A DNA stretch of 44,182 bases from Clostridia bacterium (GCA_012523855.1 JAAYTB010000024.1:1-44182), one strand, 5' to 3'; positions 20,863-31,956 are shown, numbered from the stretch's first letter. Program-made: numbers and translations. The notes: generated by a model from the letters alone, not told the origin.

Positions 20863-21920
20863 TATATTACGTCAACCTTTTTGAATATATTGTAAAAGAC
20901 TACTAGGAATAAGCAATAAATCATACCAGCAAAACCTGCTACCTTTAATCCTATGAAGAAGGAAGCTAGTACAGCTACTGGGTGTATGTCTAAAGTTGAG
21001 GACACGATCTTTGGTTCTATTACTTGTCTAACTATAAGTACAATTAGGTATAATACACCTAAGCCCACAGCGGTAAAAATATCACCTTGAATAAAGGCAT
21101 ATACAAAGATTAAAGGTAGATAGACCATTGCCATGCCAACTATAGGAAGTAGGTCTAATAAGGCACTAAGCAGGCTAAGAATAAAGGCATAGTCAACACC
21201 GAATATTACAAATCCAACTAGGGTAGCAAAGAAGGTTATCCCAATAACTATTAAATAGGATTTTAGATAGTTAAAAATCATTTTTTTACTCTCGTTAAAT
21301 ATATACAGGATCCTTGTTGAGTTTTTAGTAAAGTGGTTGCTAAGTATTTGACTGTTATGTGAGCTTGAAATATCCTTTGTAAAAAAGTAAGTAGAAGTTA
21401 GGGTAAAAATAAATAACATAGCTAAGTATGGTATGGAAGTAACGAGAGAGGTTATAAAACCGATAACCCAATTTAGCAAGGCTGTAACAATGGCACCTAA
21501 TTTAGTAGTTATGTTTGATAAATTCTTTTCTATAGCATCTGTTATACTTGGGTGTAAGTTACTATAATACTTTTGCAGTTCTTCTAAGGTCTCTTCAAAG
21601 GAAAAGTTCTGAGAACTAATGTATTTTGAAAGTCTCTCTGCAAAAGCTGAAACTTCTGAAATTATTGATGTAACTAATAGTGTTAGTGCTAGAAATAGTA
21701 CAGTATAAAAAACCACTGAAGTTATAAGGGAAGAAATAGCACTGCTAAGTTTAAATTTTCGCATTAAAAATCTTGTTGGCCGTCTAAGAAAAAATGCGAA
21801 TAAAAAAGCTAGCACAAAAGGTAGTGTGTAGGCTAAAGTTTTAAAAAAAGTGAGAAAGACTATGGTGTAAATAATGAAAAATAAGAAAACTTTATCCAAC
21901 TTTTCAAATGTTTTTTCCAT
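20862..21920 (-). CDS. AI-2E family transporter / YtvI-type membrane protein
   Basis: 352 aa, multiple TM segments, LLDLLPIVGMAMVYLPL and VEPKIVSSTLDIHPVAVLASFFIGLK family features. Confidence 0.8.
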   Translation of the reverse strand: MEKTFEKLDKVFLFFIIYTIVFLTFFKTLAYTLPFVLAFLFAFFLRRPTRFLMRKFKLSSAISSLITSVVFYTVLFLALTLLVTSIISEVSAFAERLSKYISSQNFSFEETLEELQKYYSNLHPSITDAIEKNLSNITTKLGAIVTALLNWVIGFITSLVTSIPYLAMLFIFTLTSTYFFTKDISSSHNSQILSNHFTKNSTRILYIFNESKKMIFNYLKSYLIVIGITFFATLVGFVIFGVDYAFILSLLSALLDLLPIVGMAMVYLPLIFVYAFIQGDIFTAVGLGVLYLIVLIVRQVIEPKIVSSTLDIHPVAVLASFFIGLKVAGFAGMIYCLFLVVFYNIFKKVDVI

Positions 21921-22163
21921 ATAAACCTCCTGATATTATGTAAACTAAAGAAAATATATCTCTATATATAATTATAAAGCTAATAGTTTTTTCTGTCTAT
22001 GATAAAGATTTATACAGATTGTAAAAAATAAATATAGCTAATCCAAGGCCTTATACTTATTCACAGCAAATAAAAAATGAGTTATACTATAAAATATAGC
22101 TAAAGAATTTAAAGTTAATTATATTTGTACTAGGATAACTATAAGAGGGGGAGGTAGAAACCG

Positions 22164-22412
22164 TTGACACAATTTTACTTAGTAACCTTTGAAAATACAA
22201 GTACTGCTATAAAGGCTGAAGCTGATTTAAAGAAAAAGGGAGTTACTCTTACTATTATGCCTACTCCAACTTTTATAACTAAGAGCTGTGGTATTAGTGT
22301 TAGAGTAGAAGCAGGAGAAGGGGAAAAAGTTAAAGAGCTACTATCTAAGGGAGAAATAAGTTATAAGGCTTATTATAAAAAAGTAGACGATAATTACCTA
22401 AAAGTTTTATAA
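22164..22412 (+). CDS. DUF3343 domain-containing protein
   Basis: 82 aa MTQFYLVTFENTSTAIKAEADLKKKGVTLTIMPTPTFITKSCGISVRV, TTG start with GGGGGAGG. Confidence 0.75.
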   Translation: MTQFYLVTFENTSTAIKAEADLKKKGVTLTIMPTPTFITKSCGISVRVEAGEGEKVKELLSKGEISYKAYYKKVDDNYLKVL

Positions 22413-22425
22413 GGGAGGTGGGGCT

Positions 22426-23310
22426 TTGGATTTTTTTTTAAGATTATCCTTAAAGACCTTGGCAAAAGTAGGTTTTAAGGATTTTTTTACAAGTAGTGAA
22501 CAAATCAATAAATTTATTAGCAATATATTGCAAGTGTTTATTGTAGTTGTTTCTATGTATCTTGCTATAAAAATTGGTAATAAGCTAATAGAAAAAGCAG
22601 TAGATAAGCAAAGAAAATCAAGATTTGTCCTGGAACCCAAAAAGGCCAATACAGTTGCTGCTATACTGAAAAGTGTTTTAAAATATGCTGTTTACTTTTT
22701 GGGAGTAACTACTATTTTGTGTATCTTCTTTAAGAATATAACTCTAACCTTCGCTGGTATAGGGGGTGTGGCCCTAGGTTTAGGGGCTCAAAATCTCATC
22801 AAAGACGTTATTAATGGATTCTTTATACTATTTGAAGACCAGTATTCTGTAGGAGATTATATAACAATTGAAGGTAAGAGTGGAGTAGTTGAGAGCATAG
22901 AGCTAAGAATAACTAGGATTAGGGATTTCAGCGGAGACTTACATATAATTCCCAATGGATCCATCACTAATGTTACAAATCGTTCAAGAGGAGATATGAG
23001 ATTTGTAGTTGAAGTGGATATAGCCTATGAGGAAGATGCTTATAGGGCTATGGATGTCTTAAGGGAAGCTTGTAATGAGTTTAAAAAAGTAAATGATGAC
23101 GTAGTTAGTGGTCCTGATGTGTCAGGAGTAAGTGCATTAAAAGATAACGGACTTACTATTAAACTAGTAGGTAGGGCAAAAACTATGAAGCAGTGGTCTT
23201 GTGAAAACCAATTAAGAGCCTTGGTTAAAAAGGTTTTAGACCAAGCAGGCATAGAGATCGCTTATCCAGTAGCAAGGGTTATTAACTATAATACAGGAAA
23301 GGAGTCTTAA
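22426..23310 (+). CDS. Small-conductance mechanosensitive channel (MscS family)
   Basis: GIGGVALGLGAQNLIKDVINGFFILFEDQYSVGDYITI...IIPNGSITNVTNRSR. Confidence 0.92.
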   Translation: MDFFLRLSLKTLAKVGFKDFFTSSEQINKFISNILQVFIVVVSMYLAIKIGNKLIEKAVDKQRKSRFVLEPKKANTVAAILKSVLKYAVYFLGVTTILCIFFKNITLTFAGIGGVALGLGAQNLIKDVINGFFILFEDQYSVGDYITIEGKSGVVESIELRITRIRDFSGDLHIIPNGSITNVTNRSRGDMRFVVEVDIAYEEDAYRAMDVLREACNEFKKVNDDVVSGPDVSGVSALKDNGLTIKLVGRAKTMKQWSCENQLRALVKKVLDQAGIEIAYPVARVINYNTGKES

Positions 23311-23311
23311 G

Positions 23312-23512
23312 ATGGAGAAAGTCTTTAATTTAGGTGATATAGTTGAATTAAAGAAAAAACATCCTTGTGGCAGCAAGGATTGGGAAGTAATACGTTTAGG
23401 GGCGGATATAAAGGTTAAGTGTTGCGGTTGTGGTAGAATTATAATGATGCCAAGAAGCCAATTTAATAAGGATGTAAAAAAGATTATTAAAAGTAATGCT
23501 GAAGAAGAATAA
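23312..23512 (+). CDS. DUF951 domain-containing protein
   Basis: GDIVELKKKHPCGSKDWEVIRLGADIKVKCCGCGRIIMMPR. Confidence 0.9.
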   Translation: MEKVFNLGDIVELKKKHPCGSKDWEVIRLGADIKVKCCGCGRIIMMPRSQFNKDVKKIIKSNAEEE

Positions 23513-23517
23513 AGGTC

Positions 23518-23546
23518 TTGAAAATTAAGACTTATAGTGATATAAT
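23518..23546 (+). promoter_or_regulatory. Extended -10 SigA promoter for rpsF-ssb-rpsR (TTGAAA-17-TGATATAAT)
   Basis: TTGAAA 23518-23523, TG 23538-23539, TATAAT 23541-23546. Confidence 0.85.
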
Positions 23547-23552
23547 GATTTC

Positions 23553-23616
23553 TTGTAGTCCCTGCTGTGGCTTTTTAAAGTTACGGCCGTTAGTCCAAGG
23601 GGAGGAGGTGGAATTG
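23553..23616 (+). promoter_or_regulatory. rpsF 5' leader, candidate S6:S18 autoregulatory structure
   Basis: GTGGC...GCCGT helix and UCCC/GGGA pairing next to GGAGGAGG; contains CCG; fold done by hand. Confidence 0.3.
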
Positions 23617-23904
23617 ATGAGAAAGTATGAAACTATATTCATATTACACCCATCAATGGACGAGGATACCGTGAAAGCGAATATCGACAAGTTCAAGGGT
23701 GTAATAGAAAATGGTGGAGGTACAGTTGATAACGTTGATTTCTGGGGTAAGAGAAAGCTTGCTTACGAAATAAACAAAATCACTGAAGGCTTCTACACAT
23801 TAGTAAATTTCAGTGCTGATCCTGAATTACCAAAGGAATTAGACAGAGTTTTCAGAATTACTGATGGTGTTATCAGACACATAATTGTTAAGGAAGAAAA
23901 ATAA
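23617..23904 (+). CDS. rpsF: 30S ribosomal protein S6
   Basis: MRKYETIFILHPSMDEDTVKANIDKFKGVIENGGG; ATG 23617 after GGAGGAGGTG; the 33-aa ORF extension is promoter plus leader. Confidence 0.95.
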   Translation: MRKYETIFILHPSMDEDTVKANIDKFKGVIENGGGTVDNVDFWGKRKLAYEINKITEGFYTLVNFSADPELPKELDRVFRITDGVIRHIIVKEEK

Positions 23905-23917
23905 GGTGGTGCCATAA

Positions 23918-24361
23918 ATGAATAAAGTTGTTTTAATCGGTAGACTAACAAGAGATCCGGAGTTAAGATTTGCTCCAGGTACTGGAAAAGCCGTAGCCAC
24001 CGTAACTTTAGCTGTAGATAGAAGATTCGCCAATAAGGATGGACAGCGTGAGACTGATTTCATTCCTGTAGTAATATGGGAAAAACAGGCTGAATCAACT
24101 GCAAACTATATGAGTAAGGGACGACTTATGGGAGTTAGCGGTCGAATTCAGACTAGAAGCTATGAAGCTAAGGATGGCACTCGACGTTATGTTACTGAAG
24201 TTATTGCTGACGAAGTTCAGTTCCTTGAATGGGGCAACAATAACGGAGGAAATAACAGAACTAACAATAATAATTCTGAATTCGGTGGAGGCGGAGGTTT
24301 TGGTTCCGACTCAATTGACATGGATATGACTCCAGTAGATGATGGAGATATCCCATTCTAA
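23918..24361 (+). CDS. ssb: Single-stranded DNA-binding protein
   Basis: [35 protein letters not shown]... with DDGDIPF tail. Confidence 0.97.
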   Translation: MNKVVLIGRLTRDPELRFAPGTGKAVATVTLAVDRRFANKDGQRETDFIPVVIWEKQAESTANYMSKGRLMGVSGRIQTRSYEAKDGTRRYVTEVIADEVQFLEWGNNNGGNNRTNNNNSEFGGGGGFGSDSIDMDMTPVDDGDIPF

Positions 24362-24379
24362 AAGTAAGGAGGGAAAAGC

Positions 24380-24643
24380 ATGAGCAATGAAAGAAGAGAC
24401 GCTGCTGTAAAAAGAGGCGGATCTAGAATGAGAAGAGGCAAGAAAAAAGTATGTGCTTTCTGCGTAGATAAGGCTGAAGGTATCGACTATAAAGATATAA
24501 ATAAACTAAGAAAGTATGTTACTGAAAGAGGAAAGATTCTTCCAAGAAGAATTTCTGGAAACTGCGCAAAACATCAGAGACAATTAACTGATGCTATAAA
24601 GAGAGCAAGAAACATAGCTTTATTGCCATTTACAACTGAGTAA
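24380..24643 (+). CDS. rpsR: 30S ribosomal protein S18
   Basis: [64 protein letters not shown]. Confidence 0.97.
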   Translation: MSNERRDAAVKRGGSRMRRGKKKVCAFCVDKAEGIDYKDINKLRKYVTERGKILPRRISGNCAKHQRQLTDAIKRARNIALLPFTTE

Positions 24644-24651
24644 AATATGTG

Positions 24652-24686
24652 AAAAGAGCTGCTGACTACTATTCAGCAGCTTTTAT
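24652..24686 (+). terminator. rpsR terminator
   Basis: AAAAGAGCTGCTGA-CTACTAT-TCAGCAGCTTTTAT. Confidence 0.8.
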
Positions 24687-24767
24687 TCTATTTAAATTTA
24701 CAGCCATTGGTTGCATAATATATAAAAAATCCTTAAAATAGAGGTATAGGTTTAAGGGGGTAAGGCT

Positions 24768-25094
24768 TTGAAGAGAGAACATTTTAACATAATGTCCGAT
24801 ATAAAAATAATTGAGGATTTAAAAGCACAATTACTAGGGGTTATAGCAGAGTTTTATAGATTGCTAACAAAGGGGAGCAATGTAGCTCAAGAAGCTATAC
24901 AAGATTGTATTTCCGGGGCAATAATTATTTTATATGTTTTAGCAGAAAGATTAGGGTATTCTTATACTTCCATTGATGAAAATATACAAAAAAAATTAAA
25001 AGTGGGTATAATAGAAGAAGATGTGATAGAAAAACAAGGGAAAAGCCTAAGCAGGCTTAAAAGTCATCTAGAAGATAGAAGAGGTATTTCTTAA
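24768..25094 (+). CDS. MazG-like family protein
   Basis: 108 aa, KAQLLGVIAEFYRLLTKG...DCISGAIIILYVLAERLGYSY; family call from memory. Confidence 0.65.
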   Translation: MKREHFNIMSDIKIIEDLKAQLLGVIAEFYRLLTKGSNVAQEAIQDCISGAIIILYVLAERLGYSYTSIDENIQKKLKVGIIEEDVIEKQGKSLSRLKSHLEDRRGIS

Positions 25095-25114
25095 ATATAG
25101 GCTAAAAGATTAGT

Positions 25115-26122
25115 GTGGAGGATAGAATGTATTCTGGAGAAAGAACAAGATCCTTAGTGGAGGCAGGCTTATTAGTAGCTATTACAGTAGTAATATCCAT
25201 TTTTGTTTTATTTGTACCGGTATTAGGAGCGATAGGCTCTTTTGTATTGCCTATACCTATTGCTGTATTGTACATAAGACACGATTTTAAATTGTCCCTT
25301 ATTGCCTCAATTGTAAGTGCATTGATAGTGGGAATCACTTTAGGCCTAGAAACTAGCTTAAGTTTTTTTGCCCTATTTGCTATTATAGGATTAATATTGG
25401 GATATTGCTTTAAGAAGAAAGTAAAAGTTTCAAAAAGTTTAATTTTAATATCATTTGTTGGAATAGTAGGCTATGTAATCCTGGCTATAGTTTCATTACT
25501 CCTTCTTTATAAAGACGGTTTAAGCAGTATAGCTGACCTTATAAAAACAAATCTCAAGGAAAGCTTTGAGGCTTACATTAGTTTATTAGGCAATGAATCT
25601 GTAACTAATGAAATAGACATGATTAGAGAGTGGATTGATAATATCACTATACAATCTGTTTTATCTTTAGCAATAATAGGCCTTATAATGATGAGCCTTA
25701 TGCAGAGCTTTATTTACTATTTCCTAACAAGGCTAATAATAAAGAGATTAAATATGGATGTTATTGAAATAGGAGAATATGATAAAGTCTATATAGATAA
25801 TAGAATAGGAGCTCTACTTATAATAACTGTGTCTATAGGAGCTATACTACACAGTAGAAATATAATCATAGGAACCTATATTTACAATATAGCAGTAATT
25901 ATATTAATAATAACTCTGACTGTAGTAGGATCTGCCGTGATATATTATTATTTAAAAAATAAGTTTAAAATAAACACTGTTGCAGCAGCAATAATTATTG
26001 TGGTGATTTTATTTACGCCCTTAAGTATCTTTATTGTTTATACAGGATTTTCTGATTTAATTTTTGACTTTAGAAAATTAGACCCTCATAGGCTATTTAA
26101 AGATAAAAGATATAAAGGATAA
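25115..26122 (+). CDS. YybS-like DUF2232 membrane protein
   Basis: 335 aa polytopic; precedes gdpP as in Bacillus. Confidence 0.8.
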   Translation: MEDRMYSGERTRSLVEAGLLVAITVVISIFVLFVPVLGAIGSFVLPIPIAVLYIRHDFKLSLIASIVSALIVGITLGLETSLSFFALFAIIGLILGYCFKKKVKVSKSLILISFVGIVGYVILAIVSLLLLYKDGLSSIADLIKTNLKESFEAYISLLGNESVTNEIDMIREWIDNITIQSVLSLAIIGLIMMSLMQSFIYYFLTRLIIKRLNMDVIEIGEYDKVYIDNRIGALLIITVSIGAILHSRNIIIGTYIYNIAVIILIITLTVVGSAVIYYYLKNKFKINTVAAAIIIVVILFTPLSIFIVYTGFSDLIFDFRKLDPHRLFKDKRYKG

Positions 26123-26153
26123 AGTTGTACTGATATGTGGAAGGCGGATATTT

Positions 26154-28139
26154 ATGGATAATAACAGGTATAATTATTTTTCCCCCAGCAATAGGGTGTA
26201 TATGATAATTATAGCACTCTTAACAACTTTGCTATTTTACCATAAGCATACTTTAGAAGGAGTAATAGCCTTCATAATTTTCACCATGCTTATCATTTAT
26301 AATGTAAAAAGTTTCAAGGTAAAGAAGGACGAATGGAAGAGGTTTATAGAAGACTTCTCCTTGAAATTAGACACTGCTACAAGAAACACCTTGGTGAGTT
26401 TGCCCTTTCCCTTGATTATAACTGGAAGTAAGGGAAATATTGTTTGGTACAATCAAAATATGACTGATGTGCTTAAACAAGAAGAAATCTTAGGAAAATC
26501 AATTAATAATTTAATCAAAGGAGTAGATGTAAAAAATATTCCTAAAGCTAAAGAAAACTACTTTAAGTATATCAAGATAAAGGATAAATACTATAATGTT
26601 TATACCAGTGTTGTCCACGTGGAAGAGGGCAGAAATGGTAAGGAGGATATAATTCTTTTTTATTTTTATGATATAACTGAAGCTAAAGAGATTTATGACA
26701 ATAGAGAGAGTGTTATGCTCATAGAAGTAGATAATTTAGATCAAATCTTAAAAACTGTAGAGGAAGCACAAAGGCCTATGCTGGTAGCTGAAATAGAAAA
26801 AAGTATATATAATTATGGGCAAAGCATAAATGCCCTTATTAGAAAGTATTCTTCCAGCAAGTACGTTCTTTCGGTACAGGAAAGATATTTAAATGAGGAA
26901 ATTAAAAAGAAATTTGATATACTAGATGCAATTCGAGAAATTAATCTAGGTAATAAGTTATCAGTAACCTTAAGTGTAGGAGTAGGAAGAGGTGGAAAGA
27001 CACCTTTTGAAAATCATAACTATGCTAACTCTGCAAAGGAATTAGCCTTAGGCAGGGGTGGCGACCAGGTAGTTGTAAAGAATGGAGAAAAGTTATCCTT
27101 CTTCGGAGGTAAGACTAAAGAGGTTGAGAAAAGAACAAGGGTTAGGGCCAGAGTTATAGCCCATGCCTTAAGGGATCTAATAAATGAAAGCACTAATGTT
27201 TTTATAATGGGACATAAAAATCCTGATGTGGACTGCCTAGGTGCAGCTGTAGGTCTAAATAGTATAATAAGAAATTTCAAACAAGAATGTTATATAGTGA
27301 TGGATCCTCCTTATACAGGGGTAAAAATACTATTAGATAAATTTAAAAAGGAACCGGACTATGAAGGGGTCTTTATTAGTTCTGAAGCCTGTATGTCTAA
27401 GCTGGATGTAAACAGCTTAATGATATTAGTAGATGTCCATAATAAGGGCTATGTGCTAAATATGGAGCTAGTTAAGGCTATGAAGAAGGTGGTTATTATT
27501 GACCATCATAGAAAATCTACAGACTATATTGAAAACACCATATTAAGCTATATGGAACCTTATGCTTCATCTACCTCTGAACTTATTACAGAGATAATTC
27601 AATATATAGTTGAAAAGCCTAAGTTAAAGCAATTAGAAGCAGAGGCTTTGCTAGCGGGAATTTGTGTAGACACAAAGAACTTTTACTTTAAAACTGGTGT
27701 TAGAACCTTTGAAGCCGCTTCCTTTTTAAGAAGGCTTGGTGCTGATACTGTAGATGTGAAAAAACTCTTTTCAGATGATTTAGATACCTATATAAAAAGG
27801 GCAGAAATTATAAAGTCTGCTAGAGTTGAGAATAACATAGCCATTTCGATATGTCCACCTAATATAGAAGATACTGTCTTGGCTGCACAAGCAGCGGATG
27901 AGTTGCTAAATATTACAGGTATTCAAGCCTCCTTTGTATTTGTTAAAATAGAAAATGATATATATATCAGTGGGAGATCTCTTGGTGAAGTTAATGTTCA
28001 GGTAATAATGGAAGCATTAGGTGGCGGTGGACATATGAATATTGCAGGCACAAAGCTCTCTAATATATCTATAGAAGATGCTATTGATGCGCTGAAAGAA
28101 GCCATCGAAAAAAACTTAATGGAAGGTGATAAACAATGA
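26154..28139 (+). CDS. gdpP: Cyclic-di-AMP phosphodiesterase GdpP (PAS, degenerate GGDEF, DHH-DHHA1)
   Basis: Two N-terminal TM helices, PAS-like, [34 protein letters not shown]. Confidence 0.93.
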   Translation: MDNNRYNYFSPSNRVYMIIIALLTTLLFYHKHTLEGVIAFIIFTMLIIYNVKSFKVKKDEWKRFIEDFSLKLDTATRNTLVSLPFPLIITGSKGNIVWYNQNMTDVLKQEEILGKSINNLIKGVDVKNIPKAKENYFKYIKIKDKYYNVYTSVVHVEEGRNGKEDIILFYFYDITEAKEIYDNRESVMLIEVDNLDQILKTVEEAQRPMLVAEIEKSIYNYGQSINALIRKYSSSKYVLSVQERYLNEEIKKKFDILDAIREINLGNKLSVTLSVGVGRGGKTPFENHNYANSAKELALGRGGDQVVVKNGEKLSFFGGKTKEVEKRTRVRARVIAHALRDLINESTNVFIMGHKNPDVDCLGAAVGLNSIIRNFKQECYIVMDPPYTGVKILLDKFKKEPDYEGVFISSEACMSKLDVNSLMILVDVHNKGYVLNMELVKAMKKVVIIDHHRKSTDYIENTILSYMEPYASSTSELITEIIQYIVEKPKLKQLEAEALLAGICVDTKNFYFKTGVRTFEAASFLRRLGADTVDVKKLFSDDLDTYIKRAEIIKSARVENNIAISICPPNIEDTVLAAQAADELLNITGIQASFVFVKIENDIYISGRSLGEVNVQVIMEALGGGGHMNIAGTKLSNISIEDAIDALKEAIEKNLMEGDKQ

Positions 28140-28576
28140 AGGTTATATTATTACAAGACGTAAAGAATTTGGGGAAGAAAGGAGATGTAGTTAACGCATC
28201 TGACGGATATGCAAGAAACTTTCTTTTTCCAAGAAAATTAGCTCAAGAGGCTACAGCTGAAAATTTACACATAGTTAATCAGAAAAAGGAAAATGAGAGA
28301 AAGAAGAAGCTGGAAGAGCTAGAAGCAGCTCAAGCCTTAGCTGAGAAACTAAAGGGTAAGGAAATAAAGATTACAGCAAAAAGTGGGGAGAATGGCCGAC
28401 TTTTTGGAGCTATTACAAACAAAGATGTAGCAGATAATATCAAGAAACAATACGGTGTTAAAATAGACAAGAAAAAGGTTGTAATTGATACAATAAAGCA
28501 AACTGGGGTATACGATGTGGAGCTTAAGCTTTATGCTGAGGTTTCAACAAAAATGAAAGTCGTTATTTCTGGGTAA
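28136..28576 (+). CDS. rplI: 50S ribosomal protein L9
   Basis: [40 protein letters not shown] overlap with gdpP. Confidence 0.97.
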   Translation: MKVILLQDVKNLGKKGDVVNASDGYARNFLFPRKLAQEATAENLHIVNQKKENERKKKLEELEAAQALAEKLKGKEIKITAKSGENGRLFGAITNKDVADNIKKQYGVKIDKKKVVIDTIKQTGVYDVELKLYAEVSTKMKVVISG

Positions 28577-28604
28577 TAGGCACTATACAAGAGGAGGATA
28601 CAGA

Positions 28605-30503
28605 TTGAAATCACAGTTTGACATATATGATTCCCAATTAGATATAACGGATAAAATGTCTTTAGAATCACAGGTTAAAGTATTATATGAAGTAGCTAAC
28701 AATGTATTGGACCAAGGAGCTGTAAAGGCTAGGGTTACTAAATATAAACTTCAAAAGTATATAAAAAGCGAAGATATAAACAAAAGAATATATGCTTTAG
28801 ATAAAATTGTTAGTGACGGCAAGGGAAAGGCAGAAACTGTACCTAGCGATGAAGAAATTCATATAATTTTAAAGGATATTAATAAGTGGCTATCTGAAGC
28901 AGTTGCAAGAAGATATGTACAAAGAGAAATAGAAAGTCAAGTAGAACAGGCTTTAATAGATAGACAGGACAAGTACGTTGATGAAATAAGATTAGGTATA
29001 ATAAGAAAACAAAAAGGTCCGGAAAATGCAAAGACACTAAAGAAGTATGCTAGTTTAGAAGTATTAGAATCTAAAAAGCTTTCAAAAAATATACAGTCTC
29101 TTTTGAGACCGGAAAGCTTTGAAGAAATTGTTGGACAAGAAAGAGCTATAAAAGCATTGATTTCCAAGCTAGCTTCTCCTTATCCCCAGCACATTATTCT
29201 GTATGGGCCTCCAGGAGTTGGTAAAACCACTGCAGCAAGACTAGCATTGGAAGAGGCTAAAAAGCTGGCACATACTCCTTTTTCTAAGACAGCAAAGTTT
29301 ATTGAGGTGGATGGTACAACCTTAAGATGGGATCCGAGAGAAATTACTAATCCCCTGCTAGGTTCAGTCCACGATCCTATCTACCAAGGAAGCAAAAGAG
29401 ATTTAGCAGATATAGGAGTGCCAGAACCAAAGCCAGGCTTAGTTACGGAAGCTCACGGTGGAGTATTATTTATAGATGAAATAGGAGAGCTTGATAGTAT
29501 ACTTCAAAACAAGTTATTAAAAGTTCTAGAAGATAAAAGAGTAGAATTTTCCTCCTCATACTATGATCCAGATGATGAGAATACGCCAAAATATATAAAA
29601 TATCTTTTTGAAAAGGGAGCTCCTGCAGACTTTATATTGATAGGGGCTACTACTAGGGAGCCAAGAGAAATAAACCCAGCTCTTAGATCCAGATGTACAG
29701 AAGTATATTTTGAACCACTTTCAACAACAGATATTCAAAAGATTGTTTTAAATGCTGCAAATAAGTTAAATATAGAATTAGAGGATGGTATAGCTGAGCT
29801 AATAAGTAGATATACTATTGAAGGCAGAAAGGCAGTAAATATACTTTCAGATGCTTATGGATATGTTCTTAATAATAGTGGAAACAGTTCAGAGGAAAAG
29901 GTAAAAATAAGTCTTAAGCATATGGAAGAGGTTATCTCTATAAGCCGTTTGACTCCTTATGAGCAGTTAAACAATCTATCAAGTAAGGAAGTTGGTCAGG
30001 TTTACGGTTTAGGAGTTGTAGGCTATATAGGTTCCACCTTAGAGATTGAAGCAGCGGTATTTGAAGCCAGACAAAAAGGTGCTGGCAAAATGAGATTTAA
30101 CGATACTGCTGGTACTATGGCCAAGGACTCAGTATTTAATGCTGCTTCTGTTATAAGGAAAATTACTGATAAGGATATTGCAGACTATGATATACACGTT
30201 AATGTAATAGGTGGTGGTAGAATTGACGGTCCATCCGCTGGTGCTGCCATAACTATTTGTATTATAAGTTCCCTACTAAACAAGCCTATAAGGCAAGATG
30301 TAGCTATTACCGGTGAAATTTCTCTTAGGGGTAAAATTAAGCCTGTAGGAGGAATCTTCGAAAAGGTATTCGGTGCTAGAAGAAAAGGGATCAAGTTAGT
30401 CTTAGTCCCAGAAGATAACTATAAGGAAATACCAGTAGGCCTTGAAGATATTGAAGTCAAGGCGGTTTCTGACATTGAGGAACTAATGAAATATGTATTT
30501 TAA
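28605..30503 (+). CDS. lonC: ATP-dependent protease LonC
   Basis: AAA+ GPPGVGKTTAARLALEEAKK; Lon catalytic DGPSAGAAI; TTG start with GGAGG. Confidence 0.9.
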   Translation: MKSQFDIYDSQLDITDKMSLESQVKVLYEVANNVLDQGAVKARVTKYKLQKYIKSEDINKRIYALDKIVSDGKGKAETVPSDEEIHIILKDINKWLSEAVARRYVQREIESQVEQALIDRQDKYVDEIRLGIIRKQKGPENAKTLKKYASLEVLESKKLSKNIQSLLRPESFEEIVGQERAIKALISKLASPYPQHIILYGPPGVGKTTAARLALEEAKKLAHTPFSKTAKFIEVDGTTLRWDPREITNPLLGSVHDPIYQGSKRDLADIGVPEPKPGLVTEAHGGVLFIDEIGELDSILQNKLLKVLEDKRVEFSSSYYDPDDENTPKYIKYLFEKGAPADFILIGATTREPREINPALRSRCTEVYFEPLSTTDIQKIVLNAANKLNIELEDGIAELISRYTIEGRKAVNILSDAYGYVLNNSGNSSEEKVKISLKHMEEVISISRLTPYEQLNNLSSKEVGQVYGLGVVGYIGSTLEIEAAVFEARQKGAGKMRFNDTAGTMAKDSVFNAASVIRKITDKDIADYDIHVNVIGGGRIDGPSAGAAITICIISSLLNKPIRQDVAITGEISLRGKIKPVGGIFEKVFGARRKGIKLVLVPEDNYKEIPVGLEDIEVKAVSDIEELMKYVF

Positions 30504-30520
30504 AGTAGGAGAGATGAAGT

Positions 30521-31900
30521 ATGGAGAATAGAGAACAAAATAATGCCGGTCAGAGTAATAATCAGGCAGCCCCCATACTGAGAAGCCTTCCTCACAATAT
30601 AGAAGCAGAGCAGTCTGTTATAGGTTCAATGATTATTGATAAGGCTTCCATTGCCCAGGCAGTGGAAGTCTTAAAAAGTGAAGATTTCTATAGGGATTCT
30701 CATCAGGTGATTTTTTCAGCTATTTTGGAGTTATTTCAAAAGGACGTACCTATAGACTTGGTAACTCTTATTGAACATTTAAGAGCCTCTGAAAAGCTTG
30801 ATGCAGCAGGAGGAATTACTTACATAACTCAAATAAGTGATTCTGTACCAACTACTGCTCATTTACAATCTTATATAAAGATTGTAGAGGAAAAATCTAT
30901 GCTTAGGAAACTTATAAGAGCTTCTACCAATGTTATTGAGGATTGCTATGCTAGACAAAATGATGTAGAAAAGGTGCTGGATTCAGCAGAGAAAAAAATA
31001 TTTGATATTGCAGAAAAGAGATCTACTAATGACTTTGAACCTATAAATGCCATATTAGAAAGAGGTTTTTTAGAAATTGAAAGGCTTTATAATAATAAGG
31101 GTCAGGTTACGGGAGTAGAGTCAGGTTTTAGGGATCTAGATGCTAAGACCTCCGGTTTCCAAAAGGGGGACATGATACTGGTGGCGGCAAGACCATCTAT
31201 GGGTAAAACAACCTTTGCCCTTAACCTTTGCGAACATGCAGCTTTAAAGGCTGGAAAAAGCGTAGTTATATTCTCACTAGAAATGTCTAAGGAACAGCTA
31301 GCATATAAGCTCCTTTGTTCTCAGGCAGGTGTAGATATGCTTAAGCTTAGAACTGGTAACTTGGATGAAAGGGATTGGGAGAATATAGCTAAGGTTGCAG
31401 GACCTTTATCGGCAGCCAAGATGTATATAGATGATACTGCTGGTGTTACTGTTATGGAGATGAGATCTAAGTGTAGAAGAATTAAGATGGAACACGGAAT
31501 AGATTTAATTATGATCGACTATCTTCAGCTTATGTCCGGTAGTTCTGGCAGTGAAAGTAGACAGCAGGAGGTTTCTGAAATCTCTAGATCTATAAAGGCT
31601 TTAGCAAAGGAGATGCAGTGCCCTGTTATAGCCCTTTCCCAGCTATCTCGTGCTCCGGAGCAAAGAGCAGACCACAGACCTATGCTTTCTGACCTTAGAG
31701 AATCAGGTTCCATTGAGCAGGACGCTGACGTAGTAATGTTTCTTTACAGAGATGAATACTACCATAAGGATACTGAAGATAAGGGTATAGGTGAATGTAT
31801 TATAGCTAAGCAAAGAAATGGCCCAGTTGGTACTATAAAGCTGGCCTGGTTAGGGCAATACAGTAAGTTTGGTAATTTGGATAATTATCATCAAGAATAA
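30521..31900 (+). CDS. dnaB: Replicative DNA helicase
   Basis: LPHNIEAEQSVIGSMI, ARPSMGKTTFALNL, IMIDYLQLMSG, LSDLRESGSIEQDADVVMFLYR. Confidence 0.97.
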   Translation: MENREQNNAGQSNNQAAPILRSLPHNIEAEQSVIGSMIIDKASIAQAVEVLKSEDFYRDSHQVIFSAILELFQKDVPIDLVTLIEHLRASEKLDAAGGITYITQISDSVPTTAHLQSYIKIVEEKSMLRKLIRASTNVIEDCYARQNDVEKVLDSAEKKIFDIAEKRSTNDFEPINAILERGFLEIERLYNNKGQVTGVESGFRDLDAKTSGFQKGDMILVAARPSMGKTTFALNLCEHAALKAGKSVVIFSLEMSKEQLAYKLLCSQAGVDMLKLRTGNLDERDWENIAKVAGPLSAAKMYIDDTAGVTVMEMRSKCRRIKMEHGIDLIMIDYLQLMSGSSGSESRQQEVSEISRSIKALAKEMQCPVIALSQLSRAPEQRADHRPMLSDLRESGSIEQDADVVMFLYRDEYYHKDTEDKGIGECIIAKQRNGPVGTIKLAWLGQYSKFGNLDNYHQE

Positions 31901-31911
31901 TTAAGAGATAA

Positions 31912-31956
31912 AAAAGGAGCTTTTTCTCAGATAAATGGAGAAAAAGCTCCTTTAAT
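31912..31956 (+). terminator. dnaB terminator
   Basis: AAAGGAGCTTTTTCTC...GAGAAAAAGCTCCTTTAATTT. Confidence 0.85.

Noticed and set aside
23518-23616. 33-aa N-terminal extension of ribosomal protein S6
   Set aside because: The region contains the promoter and leader; S6 proteins begin at MRKYE.
24908-24923. TATTTCCGGGGCAATA, a 14/16 match to the NBS
   Set aside because: Two mismatches break palindrome symmetry; inside a coding region, so I do not claim it.
26614-26629. TTGTCCACGTGGAAGA, CACGTG core resembling parS
   Set aside because: Only about 11/16 matches to parS, within gdpP coding sequence.
28605-30503. LonC between rplI and dnaB as a novel insertion
   Set aside because: LonC is a known clostridial protease and its catalytic motifs are intact; not unusual enough to report as new.
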